This document shows, piece after piece, positions 53,751 through 64,000 of a stretch of 64,000 bases of DNA (the stretch's first letter is position 1; every line of letters starts with the position of its first letter). Made by a program: the position numbers and the translations under genes. The stretch lies in NCBI GenBank assembly GCA_014169315.1, contig AP022133.1, forward strand, positions 868,001 to 932,000, read 5' to 3'. The stretch is from Enterobacter cloacae. Lineage in GTDB: Bacteria > Pseudomonadota > Gammaproteobacteria > Enterobacterales > Enterobacteriaceae. The notes under the pieces were generated by a model, which saw only the letters and a list, made by a program, of their open reading frames with translations, was not told where the DNA came from and made no database searches.

Positions 53751-54911
53751 CTAGTTAGATGCTGTAAGTACCTGCGCTTTATTGGTACTCAGTTCAGCAA
53801 CTAAGTTATTGAGGCCATCACTCATATTGACGAAACGCGTGTGCGGGGAGCGAGTGACCACCACAAAAGCCCCTACATTGGACTGCGGGATCATCGCCAT
53901 ATAGGTAATGAATCCACCGCCACCACCGGTTTTCTGAATAATACCCGGGCGACCATTTTTGGGGGCCATATAAACCCAGCCCATGCCGAGTGCATCGGCT
54001 TTACCTGGTACATCCATGCCGATGACGCGGTGAAACTGGCTACGCTGATAAATCAGGGTCTGCATCCGGTCGGCCTGGTTGCTGCGTGAATAGAAATCGG
54101 AAGACAGGAACTGCTGCATCCAGCGCATCATATCGCCAGGTGTGGAATAGACCCCGCCGCTGCCGATGGCCGCCAGGGTGTTATTGCACGGGCTGGCCCC
54201 TTTCTCAGCCACCATCAGGCGGCCACACTGGTCCGGAGATGGGGTAAAAGTAGTGTCCTTCATGCCCAAAGGGCGCGTGATCTGCTCTTCAAACAGCTGA
54301 GGATAGGGCTTCCCGGATGCCGTGGATAATGCATCGGCCAGCAGGTCAAATGCCAGGTTTGAATAGGATGCCTGTGAACCCGGTGCAGACTTCAGCGTAG
54401 CGGTGCTCAGGTAGTTCCAGCGCTGCTCACGCGTCGGCCAGACGAAGACGTCCCGGTGCGCTGTACCACCAGGTTGCTCACGCGGCAGGGCACTGGTATG
54501 TGTTGCAAGGTTTACCAGCGTAATCGGCGAACCCTGATATGTCGGAACGCGCGCACCAGGAGGGGCGTATTTGCTGAGTGGATCGTTAAGTTTCACCACC
54601 CCCTGATCGAGCAGTTTCACCAGCATTTCACTGGTCATCAGCTTGGTTAATGACGCAATGCGGATAACAGAGTCCAACTGTGGACGAACGTTATTGCCGG
54701 GACGTGTCTCACCAAAACTCCGGAACACGCGCTGGTTGCCGTCGATGACCACCATCGCCATCCCCGTCGCGCCGCTGCCGTAGTAAATAAGGTTTGCATA
54801 ACGATCGGCAATATCTGAAGCCAACGCGGGGGCCGTCAGCGGTTGGGCTGCCTGGGCAGTAGACAGGCTCACCGCACACAGCGCGGTGAAAGAAAGCAGA
54901 CAACGTTTCAA
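53751..54911 (-). CDS. ampH: AmpH, class C beta-lactamase-fold DD-carboxypeptidase/endopeptidase
   Basis: 386 residues starting with a TTG codon at 54911 (also the accepted start type for the E. coli gene). A signal peptide ends near TAQAA. Serine penicillin-recognising motifs: SLTK (near residue 92), YSN (near 185) and KTG in IIQKTGGGG (near 330). A periplasmic peptidoglycan-recycling enzyme with weak beta-lactamase activity. It ends 2 bp from the convergent iprA stop. Confidence 0.94.
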   Translation of the reverse strand: MKRCLLSFTALCAVSLSTAQAAQPLTAPALASDIADRYANLIYYGSGATGMAMVVIDGNQRVFRSFGETRPGNNVRPQLDSVIRIASLTKLMTSEMLVKLLDQGVVKLNDPLSKYAPPGARVPTYQGSPITLVNLATHTSALPREQPGGTAHRDVFVWPTREQRWNYLSTATLKSAPGSQASYSNLAFDLLADALSTASGKPYPQLFEEQITRPLGMKDTTFTPSPDQCGRLMVAEKGASPCNNTLAAIGSGGVYSTPGDMMRWMQQFLSSDFYSRSNQADRMQTLIYQRSQFHRVIGMDVPGKADALGMGWVYMAPKNGRPGIIQKTGGGGGFITYMAMIPQSNVGAFVVVTRSPHTRFVNMSDGLNNLVAELSTNKAQVLTASN

Positions 54912-55115
54912 CGAAAAGCATCCATGAAGTGAATCGGGAAAGTAATAGGTATTTATACTACTAAACGGGACAGAGCAATGCCCCGAATTGCATAACGATA
55001 GCCGGAAAAACGTAACCGTGAGTAAATAAGAACAATTTACTTACGACCTACCTCCCAATTTGTGACATCGGGCTTATGATAGACACCGGTGTCATTCAAT
55101 CTTGCGGAGAACGGT

Positions 55116-55649
55116 ATGTCTGAGAAGCGTGTGGTTATGGTTGTTGATATGCAGCAAGGGGTGTTTGAAACACCCCGTCATCAGCGCGAAAAATGTGTCT
55201 CTCTTATCAACCAGCTCACGCAGGCAGCCGATCGGGTTATTTTTATTCAACATACCGAGGCAGGAGGGCTGGAAGAGGGAAGCGAAGGGTTTGCGCTGCT
55301 GCCTGACTTACACCAGCCGGCAGGCGCGCTCTATGTTACCAAGACCGCCTGCGATGCGTTTTATAACACTCCGCTTGAGACTCTGCTGCGCGAACACGGG
55401 GTTCGTGAGTTTGTGATCTGCGGTTGCGCCACCGATTACTGTGTCGATGCCACTTTCAAAAACGGCGTCAGCCGGGGTTATCACATTACCGTTGCAGAAG
55501 ATGCCCACACGACGGCGAATCGCACTGCAGCTGATGCACATATCCTGATTAACCACTATAACGATGTCTGGCGTAACTTCATTGCACCCGCCAATCCCCC
55601 GGCAGTGAAACGCACCGAAACAATTCTCGAAAACTGGAAAGCGAACTAA
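55116..55649 (+). CDS. Isochorismatase-like cysteine hydrolase
   Basis: 177 residues from the ATG at 55116; GCGGAG precedes it, whereas the upstream GTG at 55089 would put this ribosome site inside the gene. Family triad: Asp in VVDMQQG, Lys in YVTKTACDAF, Cys in GCATDYCVDATF, with the isochorismatase-type alpha/beta fold. Close to nicotinamidase-type and pyrazinamidase-type members; the substrate is not assignable from sequence. Not present at this position in E. coli K-12, so a lineage-specific insertion between ampH and sbmA. Confidence 0.85.
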   Translation: MSEKRVVMVVDMQQGVFETPRHQREKCVSLINQLTQAADRVIFIQHTEAGGLEEGSEGFALLPDLHQPAGALYVTKTACDAFYNTPLETLLREHGVREFVICGCATDYCVDATFKNGVSRGYHITVAEDAHTTANRTAADAHILINHYNDVWRNFIAPANPPAVKRTETILENWKAN

Positions 55650-55764
55650 TAATAGCGCGTCGGGTCTGACCTTTTTGCCTGAGTCGGGAGGCTGGCTCAG
55701 GCAAGATTTTCGTGTGGTGATTTGTTGAACGCAGCAACAGCCATAACTACAAGAAGGAAGCATT

Positions 55765-56985
55765 ATGTTTAAGTCTTTTTTCCCAAAGCCGGGGCCATTT
55801 TTCCTGTCGGCATTTATTTGGGCACTGATCGCGGTCATTTTCTGGCAGGCCGGTGGTGGCGCGTGGCTGACGCGTATCATGGGCGCGACGGGCGAGGTGC
55901 CCATTAGCGCGACCCGTTTCTGGTCGCTGAGCTACCTGCTGTTTTACGCCTACTACATGGTGTGCGTGGGGCTGTTTGCGTTGTTCTGGTTTAAGTTTTC
56001 GCCGCACCGTTGGCAATACTGGTCTATTTTGGGGTCTGCACTGATCATTTTTGTCACCTGGTTCATGGTGGAAGTGAGTGTTGCGATTAACGCCTGGTAT
56101 GCCCCCTTTTATGACCTTATCCAAAAAGCGCTGAGTGCGCCGAATAAGGTTCCAATTGGTGAACTCTACGCGGGTCTCTTAAGCTTTACGGGCATTGCAA
56201 TGATCGCTGTTACGGTGGCTGTGCTGAATAACTTCTTTGTTAGCCATTATGTTTTCCGTTGGCGTACCGCGATGAACGAATACTATATGGCTAACTGGCA
56301 GCGGTTACGGCATATCGAAGGTGCTGCACAGCGTGTTCAGGAAGACACCATGCGTTTTGCATCAACGCTGGAGGACATGGGGGTCAGTTTGCTGAATGCC
56401 ATAATGAAGCTAATCGCATTCTTACCGATCCTGATAGCCTTATCACCTCATGTGCCTGAACTGCCGATTGTTGGTCACTTACCCTATGGTCTGGTCATTG
56501 CGGCGCTGGTCTGGTCACTGATGGGCACCGGGCTTCTTGCGGTGGTGGGGATCAAGTTGCCAGGTCTGCAATTTAAAAATCAACGCGTTGAAGCGGCTTA
56601 TCGTAAAGAGCTTGTTTATGGTGAGGATGATCCCGCGCGGGCAGTGCCGCCAACGGTCAAAGAACTGTTTAAAAACGTACGTATTAACTATTTCAGACTC
56701 TACTTCCACTACATGTATTTCAACATCGCCCGAATTTTATACCTTCAGGCCGATACCGTTTTTGGAATAGTCCTGTTGTTCCCGTCAATTGTTGCAGGAA
56801 CAATTACCCTGGGTTTAATGACTCAAATCACCAATGTTTTCGATCAGGTGAGAAGCTCGTTCCAGTATCTCATCAACTCCTGGACGACGCTGGTGGAGCT
56901 GATGTCTATCTATAAACGTTTACGCAGTTTTGAGCGTGAACTGGACGATCGGGACCTTCAGGAAGTAACCAATACATTTAGCTAA
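55765..56985 (+). CDS. sbmA: Peptide antibiotic/peptide transporter SbmA
   Basis: 406 residues, the same length as E. coli SbmA. Multi-TM inner-membrane protein of the SbmA/BacA family, without an ATPase domain, importing microcin B17, Bac7-type proline-rich peptides and bleomycin using proton-motive force. N-terminus [20 protein letters not shown]; the [27 protein letters not shown] and [26 protein letters not shown] regions are characteristic. It is 14 bp upstream of yaiW, so an operon. Confidence 0.95.
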   Translation: MFKSFFPKPGPFFLSAFIWALIAVIFWQAGGGAWLTRIMGATGEVPISATRFWSLSYLLFYAYYMVCVGLFALFWFKFSPHRWQYWSILGSALIIFVTWFMVEVSVAINAWYAPFYDLIQKALSAPNKVPIGELYAGLLSFTGIAMIAVTVAVLNNFFVSHYVFRWRTAMNEYYMANWQRLRHIEGAAQRVQEDTMRFASTLEDMGVSLLNAIMKLIAFLPILIALSPHVPELPIVGHLPYGLVIAALVWSLMGTGLLAVVGIKLPGLQFKNQRVEAAYRKELVYGEDDPARAVPPTVKELFKNVRINYFRLYFHYMYFNIARILYLQADTVFGIVLLFPSIVAGTITLGLMTQITNVFDQVRSSFQYLINSWTTLVELMSIYKRLRSFERELDDRDLQEVTNTFS

Positions 56986-56999
56986 TACAGGGAGTTGCT

Positions 57000-58097
57000 A
57001 TGTCATTTGCCGTACCGCGCGCGTTACCGCTGTCTTTACTGGCCGCCTTCATACTGGTGGGGTGTGCTGAAAAAGGAGCCGCCCCGCTCAAGAAAGGCGA
57101 GAAACCTGTCGATGTGGCAAGCGTCGTGCGGCAAAAAATGCCCTCTACCGTGAAGGATCGCAATGCATGGGCTGAGGCATTAGCAAAAACCTTTGAAAGC
57201 CAGAAAATAGCCCCCACCGAGGAGAATATTTGCTCGGTGCTGGCGGTGGCACAGCAGGAGTCGATGTACCAGTCAGACCCGGTGGTACCGGGTCTGAACA
57301 ACATTGCCTGGAAAGAGATCGATCGCCGTGCGGAATCGATGCATATCCCGGTTTTTCTGGTGCATACCGCGCTTAAAATCAGCTCACCCAATGGCAAAAC
57401 TTACAGCGAACGGCTGGATACGGTGAAAACCGAGAAACAGCTGAGCGCCATTTTTGATGATTTCATCAACATGGTTCCGATGGGACAGAAACTGTTTGGT
57501 TCGCTTAACCCGGTGCATACCGGCGGGCCGATGCAGGTCAGTATTGCGTTTGCGGAAAAGCATACCGATGGCTACCCGTGGAAAATCGACGGTACCGTTC
57601 GTCAGGAGGTCTTCTCCCTGCGCGGCGGGCTCTGGTTTGGCACATATCATCTTCTTAACTACCCGGTAAGCTACAGTGAACCGCTGTATCGCTTTGCAGA
57701 CTTTAATGCGGGCTGGTATGCCAGCCGTAACGCGGCGTTCCAGAGTGCGCTGAGTCGTGCAAGCGGTGTAAAACTGGCACTGGACGGCGATCTTATTGTC
57801 TACGGTAGCAGCGAGGCGGGCACCACTGAACTGGCGGTGCGGAAATTATCGGCAAAGCTCGGTATGAACAATAGTGACATCCGCCGTCAGCTGGAGAAGG
57901 GCGACAGCCTGGCGTTTGAGAAAACGGACTTGTATCAGAAGGTGTTTACGCTTGCGGAGCAGAAGAGCGGGAAAGCGTTACCGCGGGCAATACTGCCGGG
58001 CATTCAGCTGGAAAGCCCGAAGATCACGCGTAACCTGACGACTGCATGGTTTGCAAAACGCGTGGATGAACGTCGGGCTCGCTGTATGGCACTTTAA
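57000..58097 (+). CDS. yaiW: YaiW-type outer-membrane lipoprotein
   Basis: 365 residues with lipobox LVGC, giving a lipoprotein; homologous to E. coli YaiW (DUF1615), which is co-transcribed with sbmA and linked to Bac7 peptide uptake. Central signatures are [22 protein letters not shown] and [14 protein letters not shown]. Its stop overlaps the convergent yaiY stop by 4 bp. Confidence 0.92.
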   Translation: MSFAVPRALPLSLLAAFILVGCAEKGAAPLKKGEKPVDVASVVRQKMPSTVKDRNAWAEALAKTFESQKIAPTEENICSVLAVAQQESMYQSDPVVPGLNNIAWKEIDRRAESMHIPVFLVHTALKISSPNGKTYSERLDTVKTEKQLSAIFDDFINMVPMGQKLFGSLNPVHTGGPMQVSIAFAEKHTDGYPWKIDGTVRQEVFSLRGGLWFGTYHLLNYPVSYSEPLYRFADFNAGWYASRNAAFQSALSRASGVKLALDGDLIVYGSSEAGTTELAVRKLSAKLGMNNSDIRRQLEKGDSLAFEKTDLYQKVFTLAEQKSGKALPRAILPGIQLESPKITRNLTTAWFAKRVDERRARCMAL

Positions 58098-58393
58098 TGA
58101 CGACGCCAGCGCAGAATTAACGCGACAACGCCCAGGATCATACATCCCGTAAGGAAGGGAACCAGGCCAAACAGGGTGCTGACGCCAAAGCCGAACTCAA
58201 CCCGCGGCCGTCCGGTATCCTGAACCTGCATCAGGTGTTCATAAACGCCTGGTGCATGAACCAGTATGTTGAGAAGCTGCGAGCCTGCCCAGAAGCAGAA
58301 CAGTACAAACAGGGCATAGGCGATATTGCCTGCCGTGGAGGTTTTTGGTTGTTTTCCGCCAAAAATCGGTTTCGACAAGGTAAAATCAGCCAT
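58094..58393 (-). CDS. yaiY: YaiY membrane protein
   Basis: 99-residue DUF2755-type inner-membrane protein with two TM helices (about 22-45 and 70-93), matching yaiY in order and length. GGGAGG precedes the ATG. Function unknown. Confidence 0.88.
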   Translation of the reverse strand: MADFTLSKPIFGGKQPKTSTAGNIAYALFVLFCFWAGSQLLNILVHAPGVYEHLMQVQDTGRPRVEFGFGVSTLFGLVPFLTGCMILGVVALILRWRRH

Positions 58394-58637
58394 AAAGACC
58401 TCCCAATATTACTCAGTTCAGAAATTCGCCGTAGAGTGAGTTTGACAGGTCATTGGTTTTGTCAATATCAGAATCGTGGTAATTTGCGCTAAGGAATTTT
58501 CCTGGATTGTCGATTTCTGCAGCACATCACAATTTTATGACTTAAGTGAAACTGCGTCGCGTTTCAGAATTTCCGCATCCGCCACAGACCTGGCCGTCAA
58601 ACTGTGAGAGGATGTCTTTTTCTCTGCCGGAGTCGTC

Positions 58638-58874
58638 ATGAAGCTCACTTCCAAACTACGCCGTGACTGGCATTACTACGCCTTTGCTATTGGGCTGATT
58701 TTTATTCTTAACGGTATCGTGGGGCTGTTGGGGTTTGAAGCAAAAGGCTGGCAAACGTATGCCGTTGGGCTGGTGACCTGGGTTATTAGCTTCTGGCTGG
58801 CGGGGTTGATTATCCGCCGTCGTCCTGAAGAGACGACAGCGGATGAGACGGAAATCGCAAAGAAAACCGATTAA
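58638..58874 (+). CDS. yaiZ: YaiZ membrane protein
   Basis: 78 residues with two TM helices (about 12-34 and 44-63) and a charged C-terminal tail; DUF2754-type YaiZ by order and pattern ([21 protein letters not shown]). It overlaps the convergent ddlA stop by 4 bp. Function unknown. Confidence 0.87.
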   Translation: MKLTSKLRRDWHYYAFAIGLIFILNGIVGLLGFEAKGWQTYAVGLVTWVISFWLAGLIIRRRPEETTADETEIAKKTD

Positions 58875-59971
58875 CCGTTTACGGAGCTTTTAAGAGCGCT
58901 GTCGGCGGCATGACGCTCCTGCGCCAGTTCGATCAGGCGGGTGATCAGTGCCGGATAGCTCAGCCCGCTGGCCTGCCACAGTTTCGGGTACATGCTGATG
59001 TTGGTAAAGCCAGGCAACGTGTTGATTTCGTTGATCACCACTTCGTTTTCTGGCGTCAGGAATACATCGACACGCGCCATGCCGCTGCAGCCGAGCGCCT
59101 GATAAGCATTAATGGCGATCGCCCGGATCTTATCGTTAATGGCCGGATCAATATCCGCAGGCACTACAACCTGCGCGCCTTTATCATCAATGTACTTGGT
59201 GTCGTAAGAGTAGAAATCGCTGTTTAATACCACTTCACCACAGGTGCTCGCCTGTGGGAAATCGTTGCCCAGTACGGCGCACTCAATTTCACGGCCTTTG
59301 ATACCCTGTTCAACCACCACTTTATGGTCAAATTCAAACGCCAGACGGACGGCATCCGTGAACTGTGCTTCGCTTGTGACTTTGCTGACGCCTACGGAAG
59401 AGCCCTGGTTTGCAGGTTTCACAAACAATGGCAACCCTAACTGGCTGGCAATCGTCCCGAAGCTATGGTTGTTGCGGTTAGCGCGGGTGAGCGTGACGAA
59501 CGGGGCAATATTCAGCCCGGCATCGCGCAGCAGACGTTTGGTGACGTCTTTATCCATGCAGGCGGCGGAGCCCAGTACATCAGAGCCAACAAACGGCAGG
59601 TTGGCCATACGTAACATCCCCTGCAAAGAGCCGTCTTCACCCAGCGTGCCGTGTACGATTGGGAAGACGACGTCGATTTGTGCCAGGGTCTGCGCATTGC
59701 CGGCGTTGATAAGCTGCCCCTGAACTACGCCAGGTACGGTGGCGACGCTGATTTCAGAGGGATTAAGCGCGATATGTGCCGGATCGTCAGCATGTAACAG
59801 ATACTGGCTGGCATCGTTAACATGCCACTGCCCCTGTTTATCAATGCCCAGCAGTACAACCTCGAAGCGGCTTTTATCAATGGCATCGACAATATTTTTA
59901 GCCGATTGCAATGAAACCTCGTGCTCCGCTGATTTTCCCCCAAAGACAATACCTACGCGCTGCTTTGCCAT
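58871..59971 (-). CDS. ddlA: D-alanine--D-alanine ligase A
   Basis: 366-residue ATP-grasp enzyme making D-Ala-D-Ala for peptidoglycan. The start ATG at 59971 gives [21 protein letters not shown], the standard N-terminus; the open frame to 60079 is not conserved. Motifs include [37 protein letters not shown] and [19 protein letters not shown]. Cytoplasmic. Confidence 0.95.
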   Translation of the reverse strand: MAKQRVGIVFGGKSAEHEVSLQSAKNIVDAIDKSRFEVVLLGIDKQGQWHVNDASQYLLHADDPAHIALNPSEISVATVPGVVQGQLINAGNAQTLAQIDVVFPIVHGTLGEDGSLQGMLRMANLPFVGSDVLGSAACMDKDVTKRLLRDAGLNIAPFVTLTRANRNNHSFGTIASQLGLPLFVKPANQGSSVGVSKVTSEAQFTDAVRLAFEFDHKVVVEQGIKGREIECAVLGNDFPQASTCGEVVLNSDFYSYDTKYIDDKGAQVVVPADIDPAINDKIRAIAINAYQALGCSGMARVDVFLTPENEVVINEINTLPGFTNISMYPKLWQASGLSYPALITRLIELAQERHAADSALKSSVNG

Positions 59972-60170
59972 CTCACTCTCTTCCAGTATGACGAAAAGCC
60001 TATAACATACCACGATGGCCTGCGGGTTTCGCGGCCTTCTGCCATAATGTTTTTGCGCGGTTTTTAAAGCATAAATCACCGACTCTCAGAGGATATTTTG
60101 TGACATGTTTCACAAATATGATGACTGGGAAGATAAAACACCAAAGTCTTCCCTGTCGCATCTCTGGTGC

Positions 60171-60215
60171 TACGTGAATGCACGTAACTTGCTAATCTGT
60201 AGGCGAATTCGCCTA
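60171..60215. promoter_or_regulatory. Two palindromes upstream of the MdtG-like gene
   Basis: TACGTG-AATG-CACGTA (60171-60186) and TAGGCGAATTCGCCTA (60200-60215, perfect) lie immediately before the ATG at 60219, with TAATCT (possible -10) between them. They are good operator candidates; no regulator gene is adjacent. Confidence 0.5.
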
Positions 60216-60218
60216 AAA

Positions 60219-61475
60219 ATGAAGATTGCGTCGTTTATGGAATCCTGGAAAGTTAACCTTATATCGGTCTGGTTTGGCTGCTTTTTTACCGGACTCGCCA
60301 TCAGCCAGATTTTACCCTTCCTGCCGTTGTACGTTGCGCAGCTGGGCGTTTCGTCGCATGAAGCACTCTCCATGTGGTCAGGGCTGACGTTCAGCGTCAC
60401 GTTCCTGGTCTCCGCCATTGTATCGCCGATGTGGGGCAGCCTGGCGGATCGTAAAGGACGTAAGCTGATGCTGTTGCGTGCGTCGCTGGGGATGGCGATT
60501 GCTATTCTGCTGCAGGCCTATGCCTCCAACGTCTGGCAGCTCTTTTTCCTGCGGGCGATAATGGGGCTGACCTCCGGGTATATTCCCAATGCAATGGCGC
60601 TGGTCGCTTCTCAGGTTCCGCGTGAACGCAGTGGCTGGGCATTGAGCACGCTGTCCACGGCGCAGATAAGCGGGGTTATTGGCGGCCCGTTAATGGGAGG
60701 CTTTCTGGCTGACCATGTGGGCTTGCGTGCGGTGTTTTTCATTACCGCCATACTGCTCGTGGTCAGTTTTCTGGTCACGCTCTTTCTGATTAAAGAGGGG
60801 GGACGTCCTGTTGTCAGCAAATCTGAACGCCTGAGCGGCAAAGAGGTTTTCGCCTCGCTGCCTTATCCCGGCCTGATGATCAGCCTCTTTGTCACCACGA
60901 TGGTGATCCAGCTCTGTAACGGCTCAGTTGGCCCGATCCTGGCGCTGTTTATTAAGTCGATGGAGCCTGAAAGCCATAATATTGCCTTTCTCAGTGGGAT
61001 GATTGCAGCCATACCTGGCGTATCGGCACTCATCTCTGCACCACGTCTGGGAAAACTGGGTGACAGGATTGGCACGGCGCGCATCCTGATGGCCACGCTG
61101 ATTTTTGCAGTGGTGCTCTTTTTCGCGATGTCGTTTGTTACCTCTCCGCTTCAGCTTGGCGTGCTACGTTTCCTGCTCGGCTTTGCCGATGGCGCAATGT
61201 TGCCAGCGGTGCAAACCTTACTGGTGAAATATTCCCGTGACCAGGTGACCGGACGTATTTTTGGTTATAACCAGTCATTTATGTATTTGGGCAATGTTGC
61301 GGGCCCGCTTATTGGTGCTTCTGTTTCAGCAATGGCAGGTTTCCGCTGGGTATTTGCTGCCACGGCGGTTGTGGTCTTGCTTAATATTATTCAACTGGCT
61401 ATTGCCTTGCGTCGTCGCAGACAAGCAGAAGAGGCAAAACGGAGCGCTAACGTGCCGGGTGATGAGGTTATATAA
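60219..61475 (+). CDS. MdtG-like MFS drug efflux transporter
   Basis: 418 residues from the ATG at 60219; the open frame to 60105 crosses the two palindromes, and the ATG at 60237 is also possible. Twelve TM helices, MFS motif A in [15 protein letters not shown], and close similarity to E. coli MdtG throughout ([54 protein letters not shown]). In E. coli, ddlA is followed by iraP; this gene is inserted between them, so it is a paralogue or acquired pump. Substrates by analogy only (fosfomycin and deoxycholate for MdtG). Confidence 0.88.
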   Translation: MKIASFMESWKVNLISVWFGCFFTGLAISQILPFLPLYVAQLGVSSHEALSMWSGLTFSVTFLVSAIVSPMWGSLADRKGRKLMLLRASLGMAIAILLQAYASNVWQLFFLRAIMGLTSGYIPNAMALVASQVPRERSGWALSTLSTAQISGVIGGPLMGGFLADHVGLRAVFFITAILLVVSFLVTLFLIKEGGRPVVSKSERLSGKEVFASLPYPGLMISLFVTTMVIQLCNGSVGPILALFIKSMEPESHNIAFLSGMIAAIPGVSALISAPRLGKLGDRIGTARILMATLIFAVVLFFAMSFVTSPLQLGVLRFLLGFADGAMLPAVQTLLVKYSRDQVTGRIFGYNQSFMYLGNVAGPLIGASVSAMAGFRWVFAATAVVVLLNIIQLAIALRRRRQAEEAKRSANVPGDEVI

Positions 61476-61614
61476 TAGAAAAACGTTTCGCTGATAAATG
61501 AAAAGATATATTTACGCGGTAAAGCGATTTTTTCATAAGATAATACTTTTCACCTCTTTGCATTATTGATTTGGAGTGCTAAGTTCAGAAAAAATTGCAT
61601 AAGGAAATAGCACG

Positions 61615-61866
61615 GTGAAAAATCTCACGGCTATGTTGCTGGTCAGGCTTGCACAAAAGGAAGAAGAGGCAAAAGAACTGGCCGCCCAGGTCGACGCGCT
61701 GGAAATTGTCGTCACTGCATTGTTACGGCAAATGGCTAAAAACGACCAACAGGCGTTGATTGATAGCATCGAAGGCGCACTGATACCCGATTCGCAGGTG
61801 CCGCTTGAGGGGGCGCAAATGCGCCATCAGTACGTGAAAAAGCTATTAAAGTACCCTCGTCGCTAA
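61615..61866 (+). CDS. iraP: Anti-adapter protein IraP
   Basis: 83 residues (E. coli 86), GTG start. It binds RssB and so protects sigma-S (RpoS) from ClpXP during phosphate starvation. The N-terminal coiled-coil region ([21 protein letters not shown]) and C-terminal [11 protein letters not shown] match the family. It lies upstream of phoA, as in E. coli. Confidence 0.93.
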   Translation: MKNLTAMLLVRLAQKEEEAKELAAQVDALEIVVTALLRQMAKNDQQALIDSIEGALIPDSQVPLEGAQMRHQYVKKLLKYPRR

Positions 61867-61887
61867 ACCGTCACAGAACATGACGAC

Positions 61888-61921
61888 GTGTCATAGAATT
61901 GTCATGCAGGATGCCTATAGT
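61888..61921 (+). promoter_or_regulatory. Pho box and -10 of phoA
   Basis: GTGTCATAGAATTGTCAT (61888-61905) is a good PhoB box (two TGTCAT half-sites 11 bp apart), followed 10 bp later by the -10 TATAGT (61916-61921), the same layout as the E. coli phoA promoter. Confidence 0.85.
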
Positions 61922-61965
61922 CGCTCTGTTTTTATTTTTATGTATTTGTACATGGAGAAAATAAA

Positions 61966-63381
61966 TTGAAACAGAGCGCACTTTTCATCGCATTACTTCC
62001 CCTGTTAATTACCCCTGCTATTCATGCGGACACGACGAAAAACCACGTGCTGGATAATCGTGCGGCAAAAGGTGATATCACCCAACCTGGCGGCGCACGT
62101 CGACTGTCAGAAGATCAGACCGCAGCTATTCGCGCTTCGCTGAATGACAAACCGGCGAAAAACATCATTCTGCTGATTGGCGATGGTATGGGTGATTCCG
62201 AAATTACCGCAGCGCGAAATTATGCCGAAGGTGCCGGTGGCTTTTTTAAAGGCATTGATGCATTACCCCTTACCGGACAATATACCCATTACTCGCTGGA
62301 TAAAAAAAACGGCAAACCGGATTACGTAACGGATTCCGCTGCATCTGCAACGGCCTGGTCCACCGGCGTGAAAACCTATAACGGCGCGCTGGGTGTGGAC
62401 ATCCACGAAAAAGATCATCAAACCCTCCTTGAGATAGCAAAGGCGGCGGGGCTGGCAACCGGCAACGTCTCTACCGCTGAAATTCAGGATGCTACCCCGG
62501 CGGCCCAGGTGTCACATGTGACATCGCGTAAGTGCTATGGCCCGTCGGTCACCAGCGAAAAATGCCCAACGAATGCGCTGGAAAAGGGCGGTAAAGGTTC
62601 TATTGCCGAGCAACTGCTGAATGCGCGTGCTGACGTGACGCTGGGCGGTGGGGCGAAAACCTTTGCAGAAACCGCCACTGCGGGTGAATGGCAGGGCAAA
62701 ACGCTGCGTGAGCAGGCTCAGGTGCGGGGTTATCAGATGGTGAGCGATGCCGCGTCTCTGGCCGCAGTTACCGAAGCTAACCAGAACAAACCTCTGCTGG
62801 GGCTTTTCTCTGACGGCAATATGCCCGTGCGTTGGGAAGGGCCAAAAGCTTCTTACCACGGCAACATTGATAAACCTGCAGTGACCTGTACACCAAACCA
62901 GAAACGCGATGCTAGCGTACCGACGCTGGCCGCGATGACGGATAAAGCCATCTCTCTGCTGAGCAAGAACGAAAAAGGCTTCTTCCTGCAGGTAGAAGGC
63001 GCGTCAATTGATAAACAAGACCATGCGGCTAATCCATGTGGTCAGATTGGCGAAACGGTAGACCTGGACGAAGCGGTGCAGAAGGCGCTGGAATTCGCGA
63101 AGAAAGACGGTAACACCCTGGTGGTGGTCACCGCTGACCATGCGCACGCCAGTCAGATCATTCCGTCAGATACCAAAGCACCAGGCCTGACTCAGGCGCT
63201 GAACACCAAAGATGGTGCGGTAATGGTGTTGAGCTATGGCAACTCTGAGGAAGAGTCTATGGAACATACCGGCACGCAGCTGCGTATTGCGGCGTACGGC
63301 CCGCATGCGGCCAACGTGGTAGGGCTGACCGATCAGACCGATCTGTTCTACACCATGAAATCCGCTCTTGGGCTGAAATAA
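61966..63381 (+). CDS. phoA: Alkaline phosphatase
   Basis: 471 residues with a TTG start at 61966 (E. coli phoA uses GTG). Sec signal peptide ends near IHADT. Active site: Asp in IGDGMGDSE, nucleophile Ser in [12 protein letters not shown], and zinc ligands in [15 protein letters not shown] and TADHAHASQ. Periplasmic enzyme releasing phosphate, induced by PhoB through the upstream box. Confidence 0.96.
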   Translation: MKQSALFIALLPLLITPAIHADTTKNHVLDNRAAKGDITQPGGARRLSEDQTAAIRASLNDKPAKNIILLIGDGMGDSEITAARNYAEGAGGFFKGIDALPLTGQYTHYSLDKKNGKPDYVTDSAASATAWSTGVKTYNGALGVDIHEKDHQTLLEIAKAAGLATGNVSTAEIQDATPAAQVSHVTSRKCYGPSVTSEKCPTNALEKGGKGSIAEQLLNARADVTLGGGAKTFAETATAGEWQGKTLREQAQVRGYQMVSDAASLAAVTEANQNKPLLGLFSDGNMPVRWEGPKASYHGNIDKPAVTCTPNQKRDASVPTLAAMTDKAISLLSKNEKGFFLQVEGASIDKQDHAANPCGQIGETVDLDEAVQKALEFAKKDGNTLVVVTADHAHASQIIPSDTKAPGLTQALNTKDGAVMVLSYGNSEEESMEHTGTQLRIAAYGPHAANVVGLTDQTDLFYTMKSALGLK

Positions 63382-63387
63382 GAGAGA

Positions 63388-63424
63388 CACCCGGTAGAAA
63401 TTATGGCTGCCGGGTGGTTTTTTT
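63388..63424 (+). terminator. Terminator between phoA and psiF
   Basis: CACCCGG...CCGGGTG stem followed by GTTTTTTT. Expression of psiF would then need readthrough or its own promoter. Confidence 0.75.
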
Positions 63425-63473
63425 CCTGTCACAGAGCCAGACTTAGCGTGTATGTTCACAAAAGGATGGTGTA

Positions 63474-63794
63474 ATGAAAGCAACAATACTGGTTACCTTG
63501 CTCTCAGGTATGTTCCTGATGGCTTCGGCGAACGCGGAAGAAAAAACATTAACCCCTCAACAACAGCGCATGACTACCTGTAACCAACAGGCAACAGCGA
63601 AGACTCTGAAAGGCGATGCCCGCAAGACCTATATGAGCGATTGTCTCAAAAATGGTGCATCCAAACCGGATGAGAAAAGCCTGACGCCACAGCAACAAAA
63701 AATGCGGGAATGTAACGCTCAGGCCACTGAACAATCACTGAAAGGTGACGATCGTAAGAAGTTTATGAGCGGTTGCCTGAAGAAAAAATCATAG
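63474..63794 (+). CDS. psiF: Phosphate-starvation-inducible protein PsiF
   Basis: 106 residues: signal peptide ending near ANAEE, then two tandem PsiF repeats (LTPQQQRMTTCNQQA...YMSDCLK and LTPQQQKMRECNAQA...FMSGCLK), each with two cysteines. Periplasmic; downstream of phoA as in E. coli and expected to be induced with it. Molecular function unknown. Confidence 0.94.
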   Translation: MKATILVTLLSGMFLMASANAEEKTLTPQQQRMTTCNQQATAKTLKGDARKTYMSDCLKNGASKPDEKSLTPQQQKMRECNAQATEQSLKGDDRKKFMSGCLKKKS

Positions 63795-63801
63795 TTCTAA
63801 C

Positions 63802-63827
63802 GGGTGAGTCGTTGTCCTGGCTCACCC
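63802..63827 (+). terminator. Hairpin after psiF
   Basis: GGGTGAG-N12-CTCACCC 8 bp after the psiF stop; the following AAAATTTC gives only a weak U-tract. Confidence 0.5.
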
Positions 63828-63899
63828 AAAATTTCATACTTTCCCCGAAAACCCCCTCTCTATAATTTGGGAAATATTTCAGAATATTCCCAAAAAATG

Positions 63900-64000
63900 A
63901 TGAATGATGAAAATTTTTACAATAAAGAGAGTATTCGGGAAGAGTGGCATCAAAACCTTTCTCAGGATGACTCGCATCGTACGGGCATTCGCTTTGCCCG
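63900..64000 (+). CDS. dgcC: DgcC/AdrA diguanylate cyclase, 5' end only
   Basis: Only 33 codons lie within the window (MNDENFYNKESIREEWH..., then HRTGIRFAR), matching the N-terminus of E. coli DgcC after its MFPKI leader. Here the E. coli upstream start is frameshifted relative to this frame, so the start is the ATG at 63900 (or 63897). The family is MASE2-GGDEF and activates cellulose synthesis under CsgD control. GGGAAATATT/AATATTCCC upstream (63870-63891) may be a regulatory repeat. Confidence 0.85.
   Translation, partial: MNDENFYNKESIREEWHQNLSQDDSHRTGIRFA

Noticed and set aside
59972..60079. N-terminal extension of DdlA
   Set aside because: The upstream 36 residues lack family similarity; [12 protein letters not shown] is the standard start.

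Overview
The window looks like a chromosomal segment of an Enterobacteriaceae species close to Enterobacter (E. cloacae complex, Lelliottia or Leclercia are the best guesses). This is inferred from the right half, which carries the E. coli-like order tauABCD - hemB - yaiT-type autotransporter - yaiV/iprA - ampH - sbmA - yaiW - yaiY - yaiZ - ddlA - iraP - phoA - psiF - dgcC, with moderately divergent proteins and GC-rich REP-type palindromes. The genus is not proven.

Left part (1-12.5 kb, minus strand): a two-partner secretion locus. A TpsB/CdiB-type outer-membrane transporter is followed 17 bp later by a giant TpsA/CdiA-type filamentous exoprotein. The exoprotein reads without a stop for over 3600 codons and leaves the window at base 1, so its C-terminal effector region and any immunity gene are not visible. 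Its stalk contains five copies of a 231-residue super-repeat.

12.9-28.5 kb: motility and adhesion control. An Aer-like PAS chemoreceptor with a sigma-28-type -10 element is followed by a complete minus-strand module: BvgA/EvgA-type response regulator, PAS-less BvgS/EvgS-type hybrid kinase, LuxR-type regulator, chaperone-usher fimbria (major subunit, chaperone, usher, tip adhesin) and a CSS-EAL c-di-GMP phosphodiesterase. Two insertion sequences sit in it: an IS5-group element interrupts the major pilin (TTAG target duplication), and an IS1 lies between kinase and LuxR gene (9-bp duplication). The fimbria is therefore probably not made in this isolate.

28.5-37.4 kb: accessory region, partly AT-rich. 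It holds a gene-poor stretch with an IS3-family remnant, a TetR-controlled YtcA-MdtN-MdtO-type efflux operon lacking the outer-membrane partner, an acyl-CoA ligase - MarR - YfbU-like cassette, and an orphan lipoprotein.

37.6-49.8 kb: a GAF-GGDEF diguanylate cyclase, an AI-2E-family permease, mmuP-mmuM (S-methylmethionine use, with MetJ boxes), tauABCD (taurine as sulfur source), an OlsF-like fused acyltransferase, and hemB. 50-64 kb: autotransporter, iprA, ampH, an isochorismatase-like hydrolase, sbmA-yaiW, yaiY, yaiZ, ddlA, an extra MdtG-like exporter inserted between ddlA and iraP, iraP, phoA (Pho box), psiF, and the first codons of dgcC. No rRNA, tRNA or CRISPR array was seen.
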